A stretch of 64,000 bases of DNA from Erigeron canadensis (taxonomy: Eukaryota; Streptophyta; Magnoliopsida; Asterales; Asteraceae). The stretch's first letter is position 1; every line of letters starts with the position of its first letter. The notes beneath the pieces were generated by a model. It ran no database searches and was not told the origin of the DNA. It saw nothing but the letters and a program-made list of their open reading frames with translations. This document shows, one piece after another, positions 1-10,876 of this stretch. A program made the translations under genes and the position numbers. The DNA is taken from positions 43,196,645 through 43,260,644 of the forward strand of contig NC_057763.1 of the NCBI RefSeq assembly GCF_010389155.1, in the 5' to 3' direction.

Positions 1-697
1 ATTTGTTGATAATAAAAAATGTGAATGAAATCTTTACATTAATAAATGTGAAATTGTGAATAAAAAAAAAATTACAGTTAAAAGTATGAAAGTCTAATTT
101 GTCTCACTACGACATTTTATATACAAAAGGAAGCGTAAAAAAGAAAATGGGTGTTATAATTTAGTGTTCACCCTTTTACGTGTAGTTACATAATACGGTG
201 TTAAAATATATAGAGATCAGACATAAATGTAAATAGAAAAATATTAAAGTGAAGTCCTTGTATATAAAAAAAACTGTACATTTTAATATTTTAAGTACAT
301 TATTGAATTTTATGATAATTATACAACTATTTAATACACTTTATAGTTTTTAAAATTTCGTTTAGCAAAATCCATGTAAAAATAATATTATTTTTTTTTC
401 TAAAGATATGGATCATTTGCTCGCAATAGAGGATTTAACTTACGTTATCTTAACCGAGTTCGCGTTAGAGAGCCCTTCACCCTCAATACCCAAAAACACG
501 ACATTAATTAGGATAAAACTTGCCCCAATTTTTGTTTGTAAAATTATTGTCCAATTTAATTAAATGACATTTATTAGTATCGCTTTAGGCATTATGCCAT
601 TAATTAATTACGTACCCGTATTTATTATTTCAAGCTAAATTTGTACCGAATGAAATGGTAAATTATATTTGACATTTTATGGATTAATACTTTATTA
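1..697. other. Intergenic, no gene seen
   Basis: AT-rich sequence with homopolymer A and T runs and no open frame that resembles a protein. I see no tRNA, rRNA or terminal-repeat structure here before the SINE target duplication that starts at 698. Confidence 0.6.
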
Positions 698-713
698 TTA
701 AAACATGATACCT

Positions 714-919
714 GACCACGGCTTCACAGCTCAGTGGTCATCAGGGTTGGATAGAACCTTTGGATGGCTAGGACGTCACTGGTTCGATTTCCGCAAACAG
801 GGGTTTTCCCATTTTATTTGGGTTTCCTCCTGGAAGGCATTAGGAGATGATCGCGTCGCTGTCACCGATTGCAAATGGTGGTGCGGTGAGTGATACTATT
901 CGCAGTTCAAAAAAAAAAA
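714..919 (+). mobile_element. tRNA-derived SINE
   Basis: A 206-bp insertion with internal pol III promoter boxes: an A-box-like CAGCTCAGTGG around 727-737 and a B-box-like GGTTCGATTTC at 781-791. It ends in a run of about 11 A. The flanks carry a 16-bp target duplication (698-713 and 920-935, 14 of 16 matching, core CATGRTACCT). These are the hallmarks of a plant SINE moved by LINE machinery. A 62-codon open frame inside (705-893) is explained by the element and is not a gene. The family was not identified by search. Confidence 0.75.
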
Positions 920-922
920 TTT

Positions 923-1184
923 AAACATGGTACCTATGTAATATGGCGGCGAACCGGTGATGACAACGGTGTGATGGCGGCGACGGATGGTAATGGTGGT
1001 GGCGGCGTCAAACGGCGTAGGTATTCATGTTAAAGTGTTTAATTTAAAGGGGTAGTAGAGATATTTTATAATATAAAGGACTAATGGTATAATTTAATAT
1101 TAAGAGTAGTTTGATCAATTCGCATGTCCCTTTTTTTTCTAAACTTTCAATACGAATGTTATAATTTTTATATAATAGTATAGA
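923..1184 (-). mobile_element. Helitron-like fragment
   Basis: Read on the minus strand, the sequence starts TCTATACTATTATAT at 1184, after a flanking A. This is the usual Helitron 5' end (TC after A). It runs into a GC-rich block (945-1015, many GGCGGCG words) like the one at 2640-2710 in the second Helitron-like piece. The 3' CTRR end is not clear because the SINE landed at that end. It is non-coding and non-autonomous. The call rests on terminal similarity only. Confidence 0.4.
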
Positions 1185-1263
1185 TAAATAACTTTAATTC
1201 GATTTTTTTTTATGTTTGTGAAAAGAGAAATTATTGATATATAAATATATATATATATACATA

Positions 1264-1750
1264 GGGTAAAGTTATTTTGAAAACCTTTTTTTGCGAGAAC
1301 CTTTGAGAACTTTTCAAATCAAGCCCAACCAATGATTATTCTTTACATTAAAATTATTTTTTTTATTGTTTTTCTGAATAACTTATGTATAATTTTGAAG
1401 TTTATAATTGTTTTGAGGCATGGATTATCATCCGTTATACAATTATGTGGAAATTTGGATTCTTGATCACATGTGCATGAATATTGCTATGACCACATGT
1501 ATGCAAGTCGATCACATGTAATCATAACAATATTCGTGCACATGTGATCAAAAATCCAAATCTCCACATAATTGTATAACGGATGATAATACATGCCTTC
1601 AAACAATTATAAACTTCAAATTTACACATAAGTTATTCAGAAAACAATCAAAAAATAATTTTCATGTAAAGAATAATCATCAGCTGGGCTTGATTTGAAA
1701 AGTTCTCAAAAGGTCTCGAAAAAAAAAAATTCTTAAAATAACTTTTCAAT
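1264..1750. mobile_element. Foldback MITE with near full-length inverted arms
   Basis: The left half (from AAAGTTATTTTGAAAAC at 1268) and the right half (to AAAATAACTTTT near 1746) are reverse complements almost throughout, meeting near 1500-1510 around CACATG motifs. Matches include the CAAATCAAGCCCA block, the TAATTGTATAACGGATGAT block and the GATCACATGTGCA block. Both flanks are (AT)n runs, so the target was TA-rich and the exact target duplication cannot be fixed. There is no coding capacity. A transcript would form a long hairpin. Confidence 0.75.
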
Positions 1751-2630
1751 ATATATATATATATATATGTCTAATTTGAATTCATAGGTTTAAAACCCAT
1801 GCCCTTTGTTTAACTATGTCGTTCAACCAAAAAAAACCTAAAAATATTATGATGACATATATATTATATGATCAATGATGATAAAAGATGAAGAGGAATA
1901 ATTATGATATAAGTATCAAACATCGAATACATTAAATTTACCTTTAGACTTATAATTTAGTTTTATTCGTATATCATTTTGTACGAAATAGGAATGGAGG
2001 AAGTAAAATGTTGCCACACTAGATTAAAACTGCGTAAAATAATGTTCAGTTAAAGCTTTATACTTATAAGCATAATTCAGACTTATTAGAAATGTGGTTC
2101 GTAAATTGAATCGAAATTTAAGTAATATTTGTTAGCCATTCTTAAAAAAAAGTTAAAATTTGTTAAAACTCTCAAATGTGTGAACTTTTTGTTAATTAAC
2201 ACCCATTTAACTATAGGATTATGATTAAAATAAGTTGTGAGGACTAGCGATGGGAACTTGGCATAGGATCAATCGTTGGTGTAAAGTAAGACCGATTTTC
2301 CTGTTTTTTGTAGGAGGTATTTTTGAGGTCAGCAAATATGTGGGTTTAAGCAAGAAGAACAAGATTTTTAAAAAGATAATTTTTATAACATGTTGGTGTG
2401 TATGAAAAGCAAGGAATGCAAAAAAGGTTCAACAATGGTAACATGTAGGTGGAAAAGGTTTTCCACGAAATTAAGATGACTTAGTTTCCTATGGTTCAAA
2501 AATAGAACCAGACACTACAATTTATTTGGCTAGATTGAAATAATTTCGATGTTTACATGTATTATAAGATACCGGTCACTTCTCATTTAAGAGTTGGCGA
2601 GTTGAGAATAAAATTTACTTAAAAATGAAA
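1751..2630. other. Intergenic, no gene seen
   Basis: About 0.9 kb of AT-rich sequence between the foldback MITE and the second Helitron-like element. No credible open frame, RNA gene or terminal repeats were seen. Confidence 0.6.
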
Positions 2631-3345
2631 CTACCACGGTACCCGCGCAATGCAGCGGTGGCCGTCGTAGCGACGGTGTGTTGGTGAAGACGACTGTTAG
2701 TGGCGTAGGCGGTGTCGAGTGTTGTAAACTATTGATGTAAAAGTAATTAATGTAAATGTTAGATATTTTAAAGAGTTAACTACTTAAATGATATCTAACG
2801 TTTGCGCTATATTACTGGTTTCATACATTTTCTTTCAAAATTACGCGGATCATACCCAACGTATGCAAATATCCACTCGGACCATACTGGAGGCTAACGC
2901 CGTCACATGGCCTTTAAACCCCCCCCCCCCCCCCCCCCACGTGACTTGCACGTGAGGGGTAAAGATGTAATATCGCGTTTCTTAATTACTTAAATGGTAC
3001 CTAACGTTTGCACAATATTATGAAAATAGTCAGTATGGTCCGAGTGAGGGGTAAAGATGTAATATTGTGTTTCTTAATATCGCCGTCACATGGCCTTTTA
3101 ACGACCACGTGACGGCATTAGCCTCCAGTATGGTCCGAGTAGAGATTTGCATACGTTGGGTGTGATCAGTGTAATTTCAAAAGGAAATGTATGAAACCAA
3201 TAATATGACGCAAACGTTAGGTATCATTTAAGTAATTAACTCTATTTTAAAAGATAAGTGATTAATAGTATAGTTTAAAAATATTATGCTAAGTTTTAAC
3301 TTTTTCAAAAATAAAGAGCTTTTTTTATTTATAATATAATATAGA
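2631..3345 (-). mobile_element. Helitron-like non-autonomous element split by a MITE
   Basis: On the minus strand the element begins TCTATATTATATTATAAA at 3345 after an A. It ends with a GC-rich near-palindrome (CCGCTGCATTGCGCGG) followed by GTGGTAG and a T at 2631/2630. TC...CTRR inside A/T with a 3' hairpin is the Helitron signature; here CTAG appears as GTAG. Removing the MITE at 2773-3242 and one copy of its 9-bp duplication leaves about 236 bp. There is no rolling-circle Rep/helicase coding sequence, so it could only move with help. Confidence 0.45.
2773..3242. mobile_element. Mutator-type MITE with long terminal inverted repeats
   Basis: It starts GAGTTAACTACTTAAATGAT and its end is the reverse complement with few changes. 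The arms run for about 130-150 bp. A perfect 9-bp duplication TATTTTAAA flanks it (2764-2772 and 3243-3251), the size made by Mutator-superfamily transposases. The interior holds a C20 run (2919-2938) and internal repeats of a CACGTGAC/GAGGGGTAAAGATG block. It has no coding capacity and is nested inside the Helitron-like element. Confidence 0.8.
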
Positions 3346-3548
3346 TAATGAAAGTTTTGTGCGGAGCACGCAGAATTTAATGGATGTTAACAACTTAACG
3401 TGCATAAAATTTTTTTTATACATCATTAAAAGATATCATACGATATAAATTAGTTAATACATCCGATACAAAAGCGTATAAAAAAGTTCGTAATGTACGA
3501 TATATCATCTAAGTTTATTTTTCAAAGGTACATAAATAATTAACTAGC

Positions 3549-4430
3549 TCATCTCCTTCTCTTCTTGTGGGCAATATTTGATGAATCCGATGACGAGTAA
3601 GAAGAAGAGGAGGAAGAAGATGCCGACGAGACAATAGATCTCTTTTTGTTGTCATTTTGCTTTTCCTGATAGTCGTTATGTGACTCGATCAAATGAGGAA
3701 AGTTAAGCAAAGCATGAGCACCACGATGCTTAAAGGCGGCGCGATCATAAGCCATGGCTGCTTCTTCGGGGGTCTCGTAAGTTCCTAGCCATAATCTAGA
3801 TCCTCTTTTCTCCGGGTTCCTCATCTCCGCTGTAAACTTGCCCCATGGCCGCCTTCTCACCCCTCTATATTTCCTCTCATGATGAACTGATGTTGAAGAT
3901 GGTAACATGACGACTTCTTCCATATTCTTCATAAGAATATTGTCCACATTTTTATTTTCTTTGTTTTCGGTTGACGACGGTGGAGATGGCAGCAGGTCCT
4001 CCCTGGCTGAGAATACTTCGTGATCGTTATTATATAACGCGACAACATTTCCTGTCGAAAAATCCCAGTTTAGTGGGATGTTTGAAGATGGAAACATTTC
4101 TGTTGAGTAATTATTAGTGACTGGATTGATAAAGTCACTACTAGTGCAATCTAGTAAGCTAGATATTTCGAAATCATCTAAATTTGGAAACGACTCGATG
4201 AAGTCATCCGTTAGATTCGTACTACTATACATTTCTGGATCGATATTTATGGACGATTGTGGAGAGATGGATGGAAGATTAAACTGATCAATAGAATCGA
4301 AAACGGGAGGAAAACAACCAACCGGGCTATGATGGTCATTGTATGAGTAATTATTCTCAGAATGATCATCTAGAAGATAATTAGAAATGGATTCTAGGAG
4401 AGAAAGATCGAAGTCGATTTGTTCATACAT
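3549..4430 (-). CDS. AP2/ERF-domain transcription factor, ERF group IX type
   Basis: An intronless 293-residue protein, expected in the nucleus as a sequence-specific regulator of ethylene, jasmonate or stress genes. The single AP2/ERF domain covers residues 187-246, with the [12 protein letters not shown] and [12 protein letters not shown] motifs and the LNFPHLI end typical of group IX (B3) ERFs. The N-terminal half is acidic and rich in Ser and Asn, as in activation regions. A poly-Ser stretch lies at 269-284, and the C-terminal KKRRR (289-293) is a likely nuclear localization signal. At the two domain positions usually used to tell ERF from DREB proteins (14 and 19), this protein has Thr200 and Asn205, not Ala and Asp. 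The start at 4430 follows a TATA box by about 75 bp. The exact orthologue cannot be named from sequence reading alone. Confidence 0.93.
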   Translation of the reverse strand: MYEQIDFDLSLLESISNYLLDDHSENNYSYNDHHSPVGCFPPVFDSIDQFNLPSISPQSSINIDPEMYSSTNLTDDFIESFPNLDDFEISSLLDCTSSDFINPVTNNYSTEMFPSSNIPLNWDFSTGNVVALYNNDHEVFSAREDLLPSPPSSTENKENKNVDNILMKNMEEVVMLPSSTSVHHERKYRGVRRRPWGKFTAEMRNPEKRGSRLWLGTYETPEEAAMAYDRAAFKHRGAHALLNFPHLIESHNDYQEKQNDNKKRSIVSSASSSSSSSYSSSDSSNIAHKKRRR

Positions 4431-4503
4431 GTTTGTATAATATCTATCTTTTGTATATGTTTTGTAGGGCTAGAATTGAATAATATGGGGTGTGTGGGAT
4501 GAT

Positions 4504-4514
4504 GTATATATATA
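4504..4514 (-). promoter_or_regulatory. TATA box of the ERF gene
   Basis: On the minus strand, TATATATAC lies about 75-85 bp upstream of the ERF start codon. This would give a short 5' leader of roughly 50 nt. It is placed by position and motif only. Confidence 0.5.
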
Positions 4515-4519
4515 GGTAG

Positions 4520-7061
4520 ATAGAAAAGGCAGTCGTTTAGTGACGTTTAGTGTATCTTTTTCTTATATTTAAATATATATATTCACAAGAAAATAGGTTT
4601 TTTCGTTAGATTTTAATTTTAGTATAACTTTGACTACTCTTCTTGATTATTTAGAATTTAAAATTCTTTTGGACTAATACTAAAGAGGCGCAAAAGTCTG
4701 GTTGGTGAGCCTAAAATTTCTAGCTAGTAGTATTATTTTTTATCCAAGCCATCAAGTTACTTGCAAGGGAATGTCTAACGCCATCAAGCAACTTAATAGA
4801 TAAAACCCCAACGTTTTTTATACAACAATTAAATATTATTCTTTATCAAAACAACTATCATATATATATATATATATGTGTGTCGGGGAAGGGGGTGTCC
4901 AGGGACGGAGCCAAACTTTTTTTAACAAGAGACAATTTTAAAAGTACTTATAATAATCGTATTTGAGAATGTAAAAAAAAAAGAAGTTGGGTCTTAAAAA
5001 TTTCGGTCTCCACACTGGGTGTAACACTCATATTTAAAAAATACCAATTTTTAATAGTTCACTTAAATTTTTATTTTGGGATTTCACCGGCTACTAATCT
5101 AATATCGATATAGTATGCCTCCTTGGCCACTCCACTAGTGGCTCAGCTTCGTCCTAGAAGCTACTTCCTTCCAAAATAGAAATCCATTCTTGATTGCCAT
5201 CGATATTTCCTCCCCAACCAGTTCCTTATTAATTGCAAATGAAAGAAGAATTTCGGAAAACCATCAGACTCCACACAAACTAGCTGCCCTTCCATCTTAG
5301 AAGAATTATTATTATTATTACTATTTATAAAAGTGATTTTTATTATTATTACTATTACTATTTATAAAAGTGGTTTTTATTATTATTATTTATTTAAGTT
5401 TGAAACTCATTTTGTTAACTTCTTTTGATTAACCAACCCAAAAATTTGGATAGATCTACGAGAAATCTTATTCAGTTCGATTAGGGGATGGTAGATTTAA
5501 ATGGAATAAAAAAAAAGTTTTAGAACAATAGATAACAACAACAATCTCTATTCAAAGAGACATTTTTGCTCTAGAAAGAGCTTAAAACAGTGACAAAGGC
5601 CGCTATTCTTTGTTAGGATTAGAGTAAGGCCTTTTACCAACCAGAGAAGATAAAAGTACTCTAAAAATCTCATTCTACTATACATTTTGATAGAACTGTC
5701 TTGCAACCAGGTCTTAGTGAAAGCAGACATACTATCTTGAATAATACTAGCATTAAGAACACCTTTCAAATAAGACCACACGTGTCGGACAAAATTTTAT
5801 TAATTGAAAACGTATTCAATAATAATGCAAGAAACCCAAAAAATATATTTTTTATGAAATAATCAGCCTGTATATAGTGTATATATATCTTTCCTACATA
5901 ACTAATTAGTTATTTATGATAAATATATAATAATTTGAAATAAAATAATTTTTCCGCAAACACTTATATTATATATTACTAATGTATTATACATTTATAT
6001 ACTCAATCAAAATTAAAACAATTCAAGTTTTTTTATTCTCCCAATGTATGAAGTAGAATGTTGGTGTAACATCACATTTAAAAGGACAATAATGATTAAG
6101 GAAATTAGGGAAATATATAAATTATATGTTAAAACTTGAATGGAATTGCCATTTTTTAAGGAAAATGATTTGAATCTATCACACATTTGATTTATTAATT
6201 TAAATGTAAAATAAAATTAATAAATCAAATAAATGAAAAACAACTCCCATCGACTTGATCATTTGAATGTTCTATTATTTGAAGACCAACTAAATAATTT
6301 ATAGTCTGAATTCCGTTCATGATAATCTGATTAGTAAAGCCACCTAACCTAACTCAGTCAGACGGAGCCAAGACCCGTTAATATCATAAAAATCTGGAAA
6401 AACACATCAACCCATCCGCCTGTAAACACGACGATTAATCAATTAAAGACAATCCAATACTTATTAAAACTAGCTTAAACTTCAGCCTACTCAAATCAAA
6501 ACCTTTGTTACAAGACTCCCAATGGCGATCACCTTGATGTAGATAGTCAAAACACCTTATAGTCACAACTGGCGGCATAAATGTCACTCACACACTCCTA
6601 GTCCCATACATTGCTCCTCATTTTTCTACCTTGACTTTGACCAACTTCATGGCCAAGGATATTAATCATTATTGATTATTTGCTATTTTTATGATAGAGA
6701 AACAAAAATATTGGTATTAATATAAAACAAGTTTTTGCCATATACAAAAACACTATTATGAGTATACTATGATTTAGTTATTATACATAAAATCAAAAGT
6801 TATACGTTTTTAAATTTTTATCGCCTCCAATATGATACGTACATTTCATGCATTAAATATAAATTTTAATTAAGCTATCTTTTATATGAGTTTATCTTAT
6901 CAAATTTTAATCGAATATTTGGCTGAAGGGATAACTTAAAATTTGATATTGGGTGGAAAATCAATCAATTATCTAAGCAACAAAATTCACGTCTATTTAT
7001 AAAGAGACTTAAAAGCCACGACATCACATTCAGTCTTAATAGTGATGCAAGTATGAATATT
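4520..7061. other. Intergenic, simple repeats only
   Basis: About 2.5 kb of AT-rich DNA. Short simple repeats are visible: (AT)n at about 4860-4878 and ATT-rich repeats at about 5304-5395, where a TATTTATAAAAGTG unit occurs twice. A 77-codon minus frame at 5548-5781 has no recognizable domain. No gene is supported. Confidence 0.55.
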
Positions 7062-7356
7062 GGTTTAACCCGGGTATTTTAATTAAAATTATAAAACTAA
7101 AAAATATGCAAGTAATTTTTGGAGATAGTGAATTGAATAACACAATATTTATATATTGATAAAGTACCTATTGCATTAACAAAACATAAAAGAATACTTA
7201 TATATTAGCGAATTTACCCGGGTTTAACCCGAGTATTTTAATTAAAACTATAAAGCTAAAAAATATGCAAGTAATTTTTGGAGATAGTGAATTGAATAAC
7301 ACAATATTTATATATTGATAAAGTACCTATTGCATTTACAAAACATAAAAGAATAT
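7062..7356. repeat. Tandem duplication, period about 159 bp
   Basis: Two copies of a block beginning GGTTTAACCCGRGTATTTTA (7062 and 7221) run about 135 bp each with few changes, separated by a short spacer. The CCCGGGT palindrome and AT-rich body resemble a duplicated Helitron 3' end. The terminal bases do not fit well enough to call a Helitron. Confidence 0.65.
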
Positions 7357-7632
7357 TATATAGTATATAAAATAATTTCCTTTGTTTATAAATAAAAGAT
7401 TAATAACTTTAAATAAGCATTTAGTGACCTATTTTTAATTTAAAAAAGTGTAAATTATTTATGACATCATAATTAAAATATATACCTTTTAGGTAAAATT
7501 ATAGACTTGACACATCACATTTTTTCTAAAAATACTTTTAAAAGACAATTGTCTTTTATTTATTATAGAGAGAGATTCCAAGTATATGGTTTAAATTACT
7601 CAAACAGATGCGGCCTTGCGGGTAGACGGAAC

Positions 7633-8234
7633 TAAGGGTGAACAAAAACCGAACCGGAAAATCGAAAACTGAAAAAACCCAACAAAACCGAACCACCAAA
7701 ATTAAAAACGGAAGGAAACCGATTGGTTTGATTTTCGTTTTTTAAAAACCGAATGGATCGGTTCAGGTTTTGGTTTCATATAAAAAAAAGGATAAAAACC
7801 GAATCGAACCGATCAAATATATATTTTTTTATATTTATATTATATTACACTAATATCATTACTTATACTTATTGTGTTTTTAAACTTTTTGCCTTTTTAA
7901 TGTAAAAATCAATATAAATTTATGCTTTAAATAAAAACGTACACCAAAATCAATTTGTTTTATAAAATATTATATCAAATTTAGTTTTTAAAAGATATAA
8001 TTAGTTAGTAAAAAGCATCCATGTATTTTAGTTTCTATATTATATTTTTCCTTATCGAAAAAAGTAAAAAAAAAAAAAACTATAACTAAAACCGAAACCG
8101 ATCCAAACCGAACCGTAAAACCGAACCAAAGCAAAACTAAATCCAACGGTTTTGGTTTTCTAAAAGCCGAACGAATCGGTTCGGGTTTTAGTTTTAGGCA
8201 AAAATTGACCTAAACCGATTCATAGTCACCACTA
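7633..8234. mobile_element. hAT-type non-autonomous element
   Basis: The ends are inverted: TAAGGGTGAACAAAAACCG at 7633 and ...CACCACTA at 8234, whose complement is TAGTGGTG. The 8-bp flanks GACGGAAC (7625-7632) and GACAAAAC (8235-8242) match at 6 of 8 bases. This fits an old 8-bp hAT target duplication. Subterminal regions are packed with AACCGAACCG-type repeats in both orientations, as expected for transposase-binding repeats of hAT elements. The interior is AT-rich and non-coding. Confidence 0.75.
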
Positions 8235-8412
8235 GACAAAACCACAAAGGCACAATGGAAGCTACAAAGGAAAGTTCTTATAAAGACCGGTTTTCGATTA
8301 ATAATATTAATATTCAATAATATTAATAATATCTTTTTTTTACTAAAAATATTTGTTTGTTAGTGTTGTTGACTATTGTATAAAGACTCAAAATTTTCAG
8401 ATAAAAAGAAGG

Positions 8413-8757
8413 GTAAATTACACTTTTCGTCCCTGAAGTTGGTAATTTTTCACTTTTCGTCTGTAATGTTAAAAAATTACAATTTTAACCTTAAAGTTGG
8501 CAACATTTTGCAATCAAGGTCCTTCCCCTAGACGACGTTTGTTTTTTGACGTTAACGTACGCACGTGCTAAACACGTGAGGGTATTAATGTCATTTGTTC
8601 GTTACACCCGAGGGACGAAAAGTAAAAACGTGCCAACTTCAGGGACGAAAAATGTAATTTACTCTATTTTTATTTTTTATAATATAAATCTTAAAAATAT
8701 ATAAAAATAATAAATAAAGTTTTTTCTTCATTCTTTTCCCTGCAATTTGAATCCATC
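8413..8757. repeat. Left arm of a dispersed inverted repeat, contains a MITE
   Basis: A small element with inverted ends (GGGTAAATTAC...GTAATTTACTC, 8413-8668) plus about 90 bp of AT-rich flank ending near CCCTGCAATTT. The whole block, flank included, recurs in reverse orientation at 24250-24590. The internal GACGTTAACG and CACGTG-like motifs are shared. No clear target duplication was found. Confidence 0.7.
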
Positions 8758-8840
8758 TTTCCAAAAAACCCAAATCTTACTTCACCTCAACAAATAAACA
8801 TATATATCATTTATGTATATGTATATATGTATATGTATGG

Positions 8841-9441
8841 TGTTTGATCAAATAATCGCACTGTGGCTCAACCGGAGGTGTGAGTTGGGTTGTTGGTGTT
8901 TATCGGCGATTCCCTTACGGTTAGAGGGTCGGAGGGACCGCTTTACGCCAGATATTGTGTGTCTAAGTCGATTCGATCGACTTAGGGTTTAGGGGTTTTA
9001 TTTAGGGTTTATTCGGAGGTCGAATAAACTATGTGTGAGGGTTTTGTATGTTGTTCGTATGATGTGAATGATTTCTATTTATATAGAAGGTAGATAACTT
9101 GGAGAGAAGGGTAAGAGAATTAGGGTAAATCTCTTCCTCTTTTGTGAATATATTGTTTCCTTCTTGAGGAGATTTGTGGTAATCTTGTTACCAAGCCGTG
9201 TCCGAGTATCGGAGCTTCAATATATGTTTAATAGATTAATTGTAGGAGAGATCTATATCCGATCTTTCTCGTGCATCTCTTCGGAGCTGGGTATTTATTA
9301 CCTTTAGAGCTCCGGAATAATCTCACTGAACGGAGGCTGGGCTCCATTAAGGGTATAAGTAGCTTTACCTGTACGAAGATGACTTCGTATTCTGTTTTTG
9401 CTTCGGATACGGAGCTAGAGCTCCGTATGGGTATATCATCA
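8841..9441 (-). mobile_element. Solo LTR, same family as the 9751-11450 element
   Basis: 601 bp, beginning TGTTTGATCAAA and ending TATATCATCA on the plus strand. Its reverse complement matches the LTR ends of the element at 9751 (TGATGATRTACCC... ...TTTGATCAAACA). It is flanked by a perfect 5-bp duplication TATGG (8836-8840 and 9442-9446). A single LTR with intact duplications is the footprint of LTR-LTR recombination that removed the body. The 66-codon and 75-codon frames inside are not genes. Confidence 0.85.
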
Positions 9442-9446
9442 TATGG

Positions 9447-9745
9447 CATTTGCAAGCTTTGTTTAACGTAAGAATAAGAATAAAAACCAACCTTTTTATT
9501 ATCACTTATTCTATTATCTCTTAATCACCACTCCACCATTCCGGCCACCAGTCCACCACTAATGCACCACCAGCCGGCCACCATAACTACAATCACCAAC
9601 CGGCTGTCACCACGGTTCTAGCCATCATTCTTTTCAACATTCATTTCCAACATATTCTTATCTACTATCTAGATTGAGACCATAAAATATATTGAAAATC
9701 CATTCCAGATATGAAAACCCATTTATGACGAAGATCCAGATTGAA
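9447..9745. other. Remnant host sequence between two LTR insertions
   Basis: About 300 bp containing CCACCA/CCGGCCACC-rich imperfect repeats. No gene is seen. Removing the insertions joins this stretch to 11456-11519 and then to 24031 onward. Confidence 0.5.
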
Positions 9746-9750
9746 GAACC

Positions 9751-10351
9751 TGATGATGTACCCCTATACGGAGCTCTACCTCCATATTACGAAGGTCGCT
9801 TAAGGATGCTTTCTGCCAGAATTACGGAGCTCACCTCCGCCAGAACGGAGCTCATCCGTCAGAACGGATGTCACCTCGGGAGAACGGAGCTTACCTCTGC
9901 CAGAACGGAGCTTATCCGTCAGAACGGAGCTCACCAAATATGGAGGAAATCTCTTATTTTCTTCTTCCTAAAGAAAATGTACGTTTCCATATCTTTTACT
10001 ATCATAATATATCTATAATATGGCATGTAAATCCCATAAATATATCTACCATATCTTGTACCCAAAACGATAGAGCATCCCTCTAAAACCCTAACTTATC
10101 CACCTATATAAAGAGGTCATCCCCTCACAAATAAATGCATCAAGTTCTTTTGACGAGATACTAAGCCTTATTCACCCAAACACCTAAGGTGGTCGTCCCC
10201 TCTACGGAGTCGTCTCCACCGCCAACACAAACACACCCGATCTTGTGGCGTTAAGCTTCACAAAGCTTTACACCAATAGGGAATCGCCAACGAATCGGTC
10301 AAAACCCCTCCTTGTTTTGATCGAAGATCCATGCGATTCTTTGATCAAACA
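9751..10351 (+). repeat. 5' LTR of the TRIM-like element
   Basis: Contains a short-period tandem array of GAACGGAGCTCACC/CATCCGTCA-type units at about 9828-9935. It is one unit longer than the 3' LTR. Ends are TG...CA. Confidence 0.88.
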
Positions 10352-10354
10352 AAT

Positions 10355-10367
10355 TGGCGCCATCCGT
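10355..10367 (+). other. Primer binding site of the TRIM-like element
   Basis: TGGCGCCATCCGT lies three bases downstream of the 5' LTR. The TGG start pairs with a tRNA CCA end. The tRNA cannot be named by eye. Confidence 0.75.
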
Positions 10368-10503
10368 GGGACCATATTCTACACGTTCCTACCTCTACCG
10401 TCGGGTTAGATCTCCAACAATTGACGCCCATAAAATCCAACTATACTGGATAAATCTTGATAAAGATAAAGCCCAGTATATATGTCACAGATAAAGCCTC
10501 GTC

Positions 10504-10690
10504 CAAGGCAAAATCTTGTGTAAATTATCACAGACGAGTCTTTGCGATCAGAAGCTCAATAAGGCAAGTCTCGTGCTAATTATCACGAACAAAGCCTTGG
10601 CGACAGAAGGATCAATAAGGCAAGTCTTGTGCAAATTTTCACAGACAGAGTCTCGCCGACAAGGCAAATCTTGTGCATATTTTAGCCTTA
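10504..10690 (+). repeat. Imperfect tandem repeat in the TRIM-like interior
   Basis: Three full and one partial degenerate units of about 55-58 bp, each with AAGGCAARTCTTGTGC followed by ATTWTCAC and AAGCTCAATA-like words. Non-coding. Confidence 0.65.
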
Positions 10691-10876
10691 TAGGATAGTC
10701 TTACAAAGGTAAAATAGCCTCGTCGGATCTACCAAGGAAGACATCAATCTCAGAGAAACAACCGCAAGCTTCCGCAAATTCGAGGACACTTTCTGATCTT
10801 CGAAGGTATGATTTTATTATTTTTAGCAGTCTAATGCGATTTTCTACAAATAGTACCTCCCATCAGACTGGGGGCT

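Noticed and set aside
705..893. 62-codon plus-strand open frame
   Set aside because: Lies across a SINE with pol III boxes, A-tail and target duplication. No protein similarity.
5548..5781. 77-codon minus frame, faintly like a LINE C-terminus
   Set aside because: No RT or zinc-binding motif and no A-tail or duplication. Too weak to call.
7062..7575. Third Helitron
   Set aside because: A TCTATAATAAATAAAAG-like start and CCCGGGT motif exist, but the flanking bases (C instead of A) and the 3' CTRR do not fit.
9228..9471. Overlapping frames on both strands
   Set aside because: Inside or at the edge of the solo LTR with TATGG duplications. By-product of LTR sequence.
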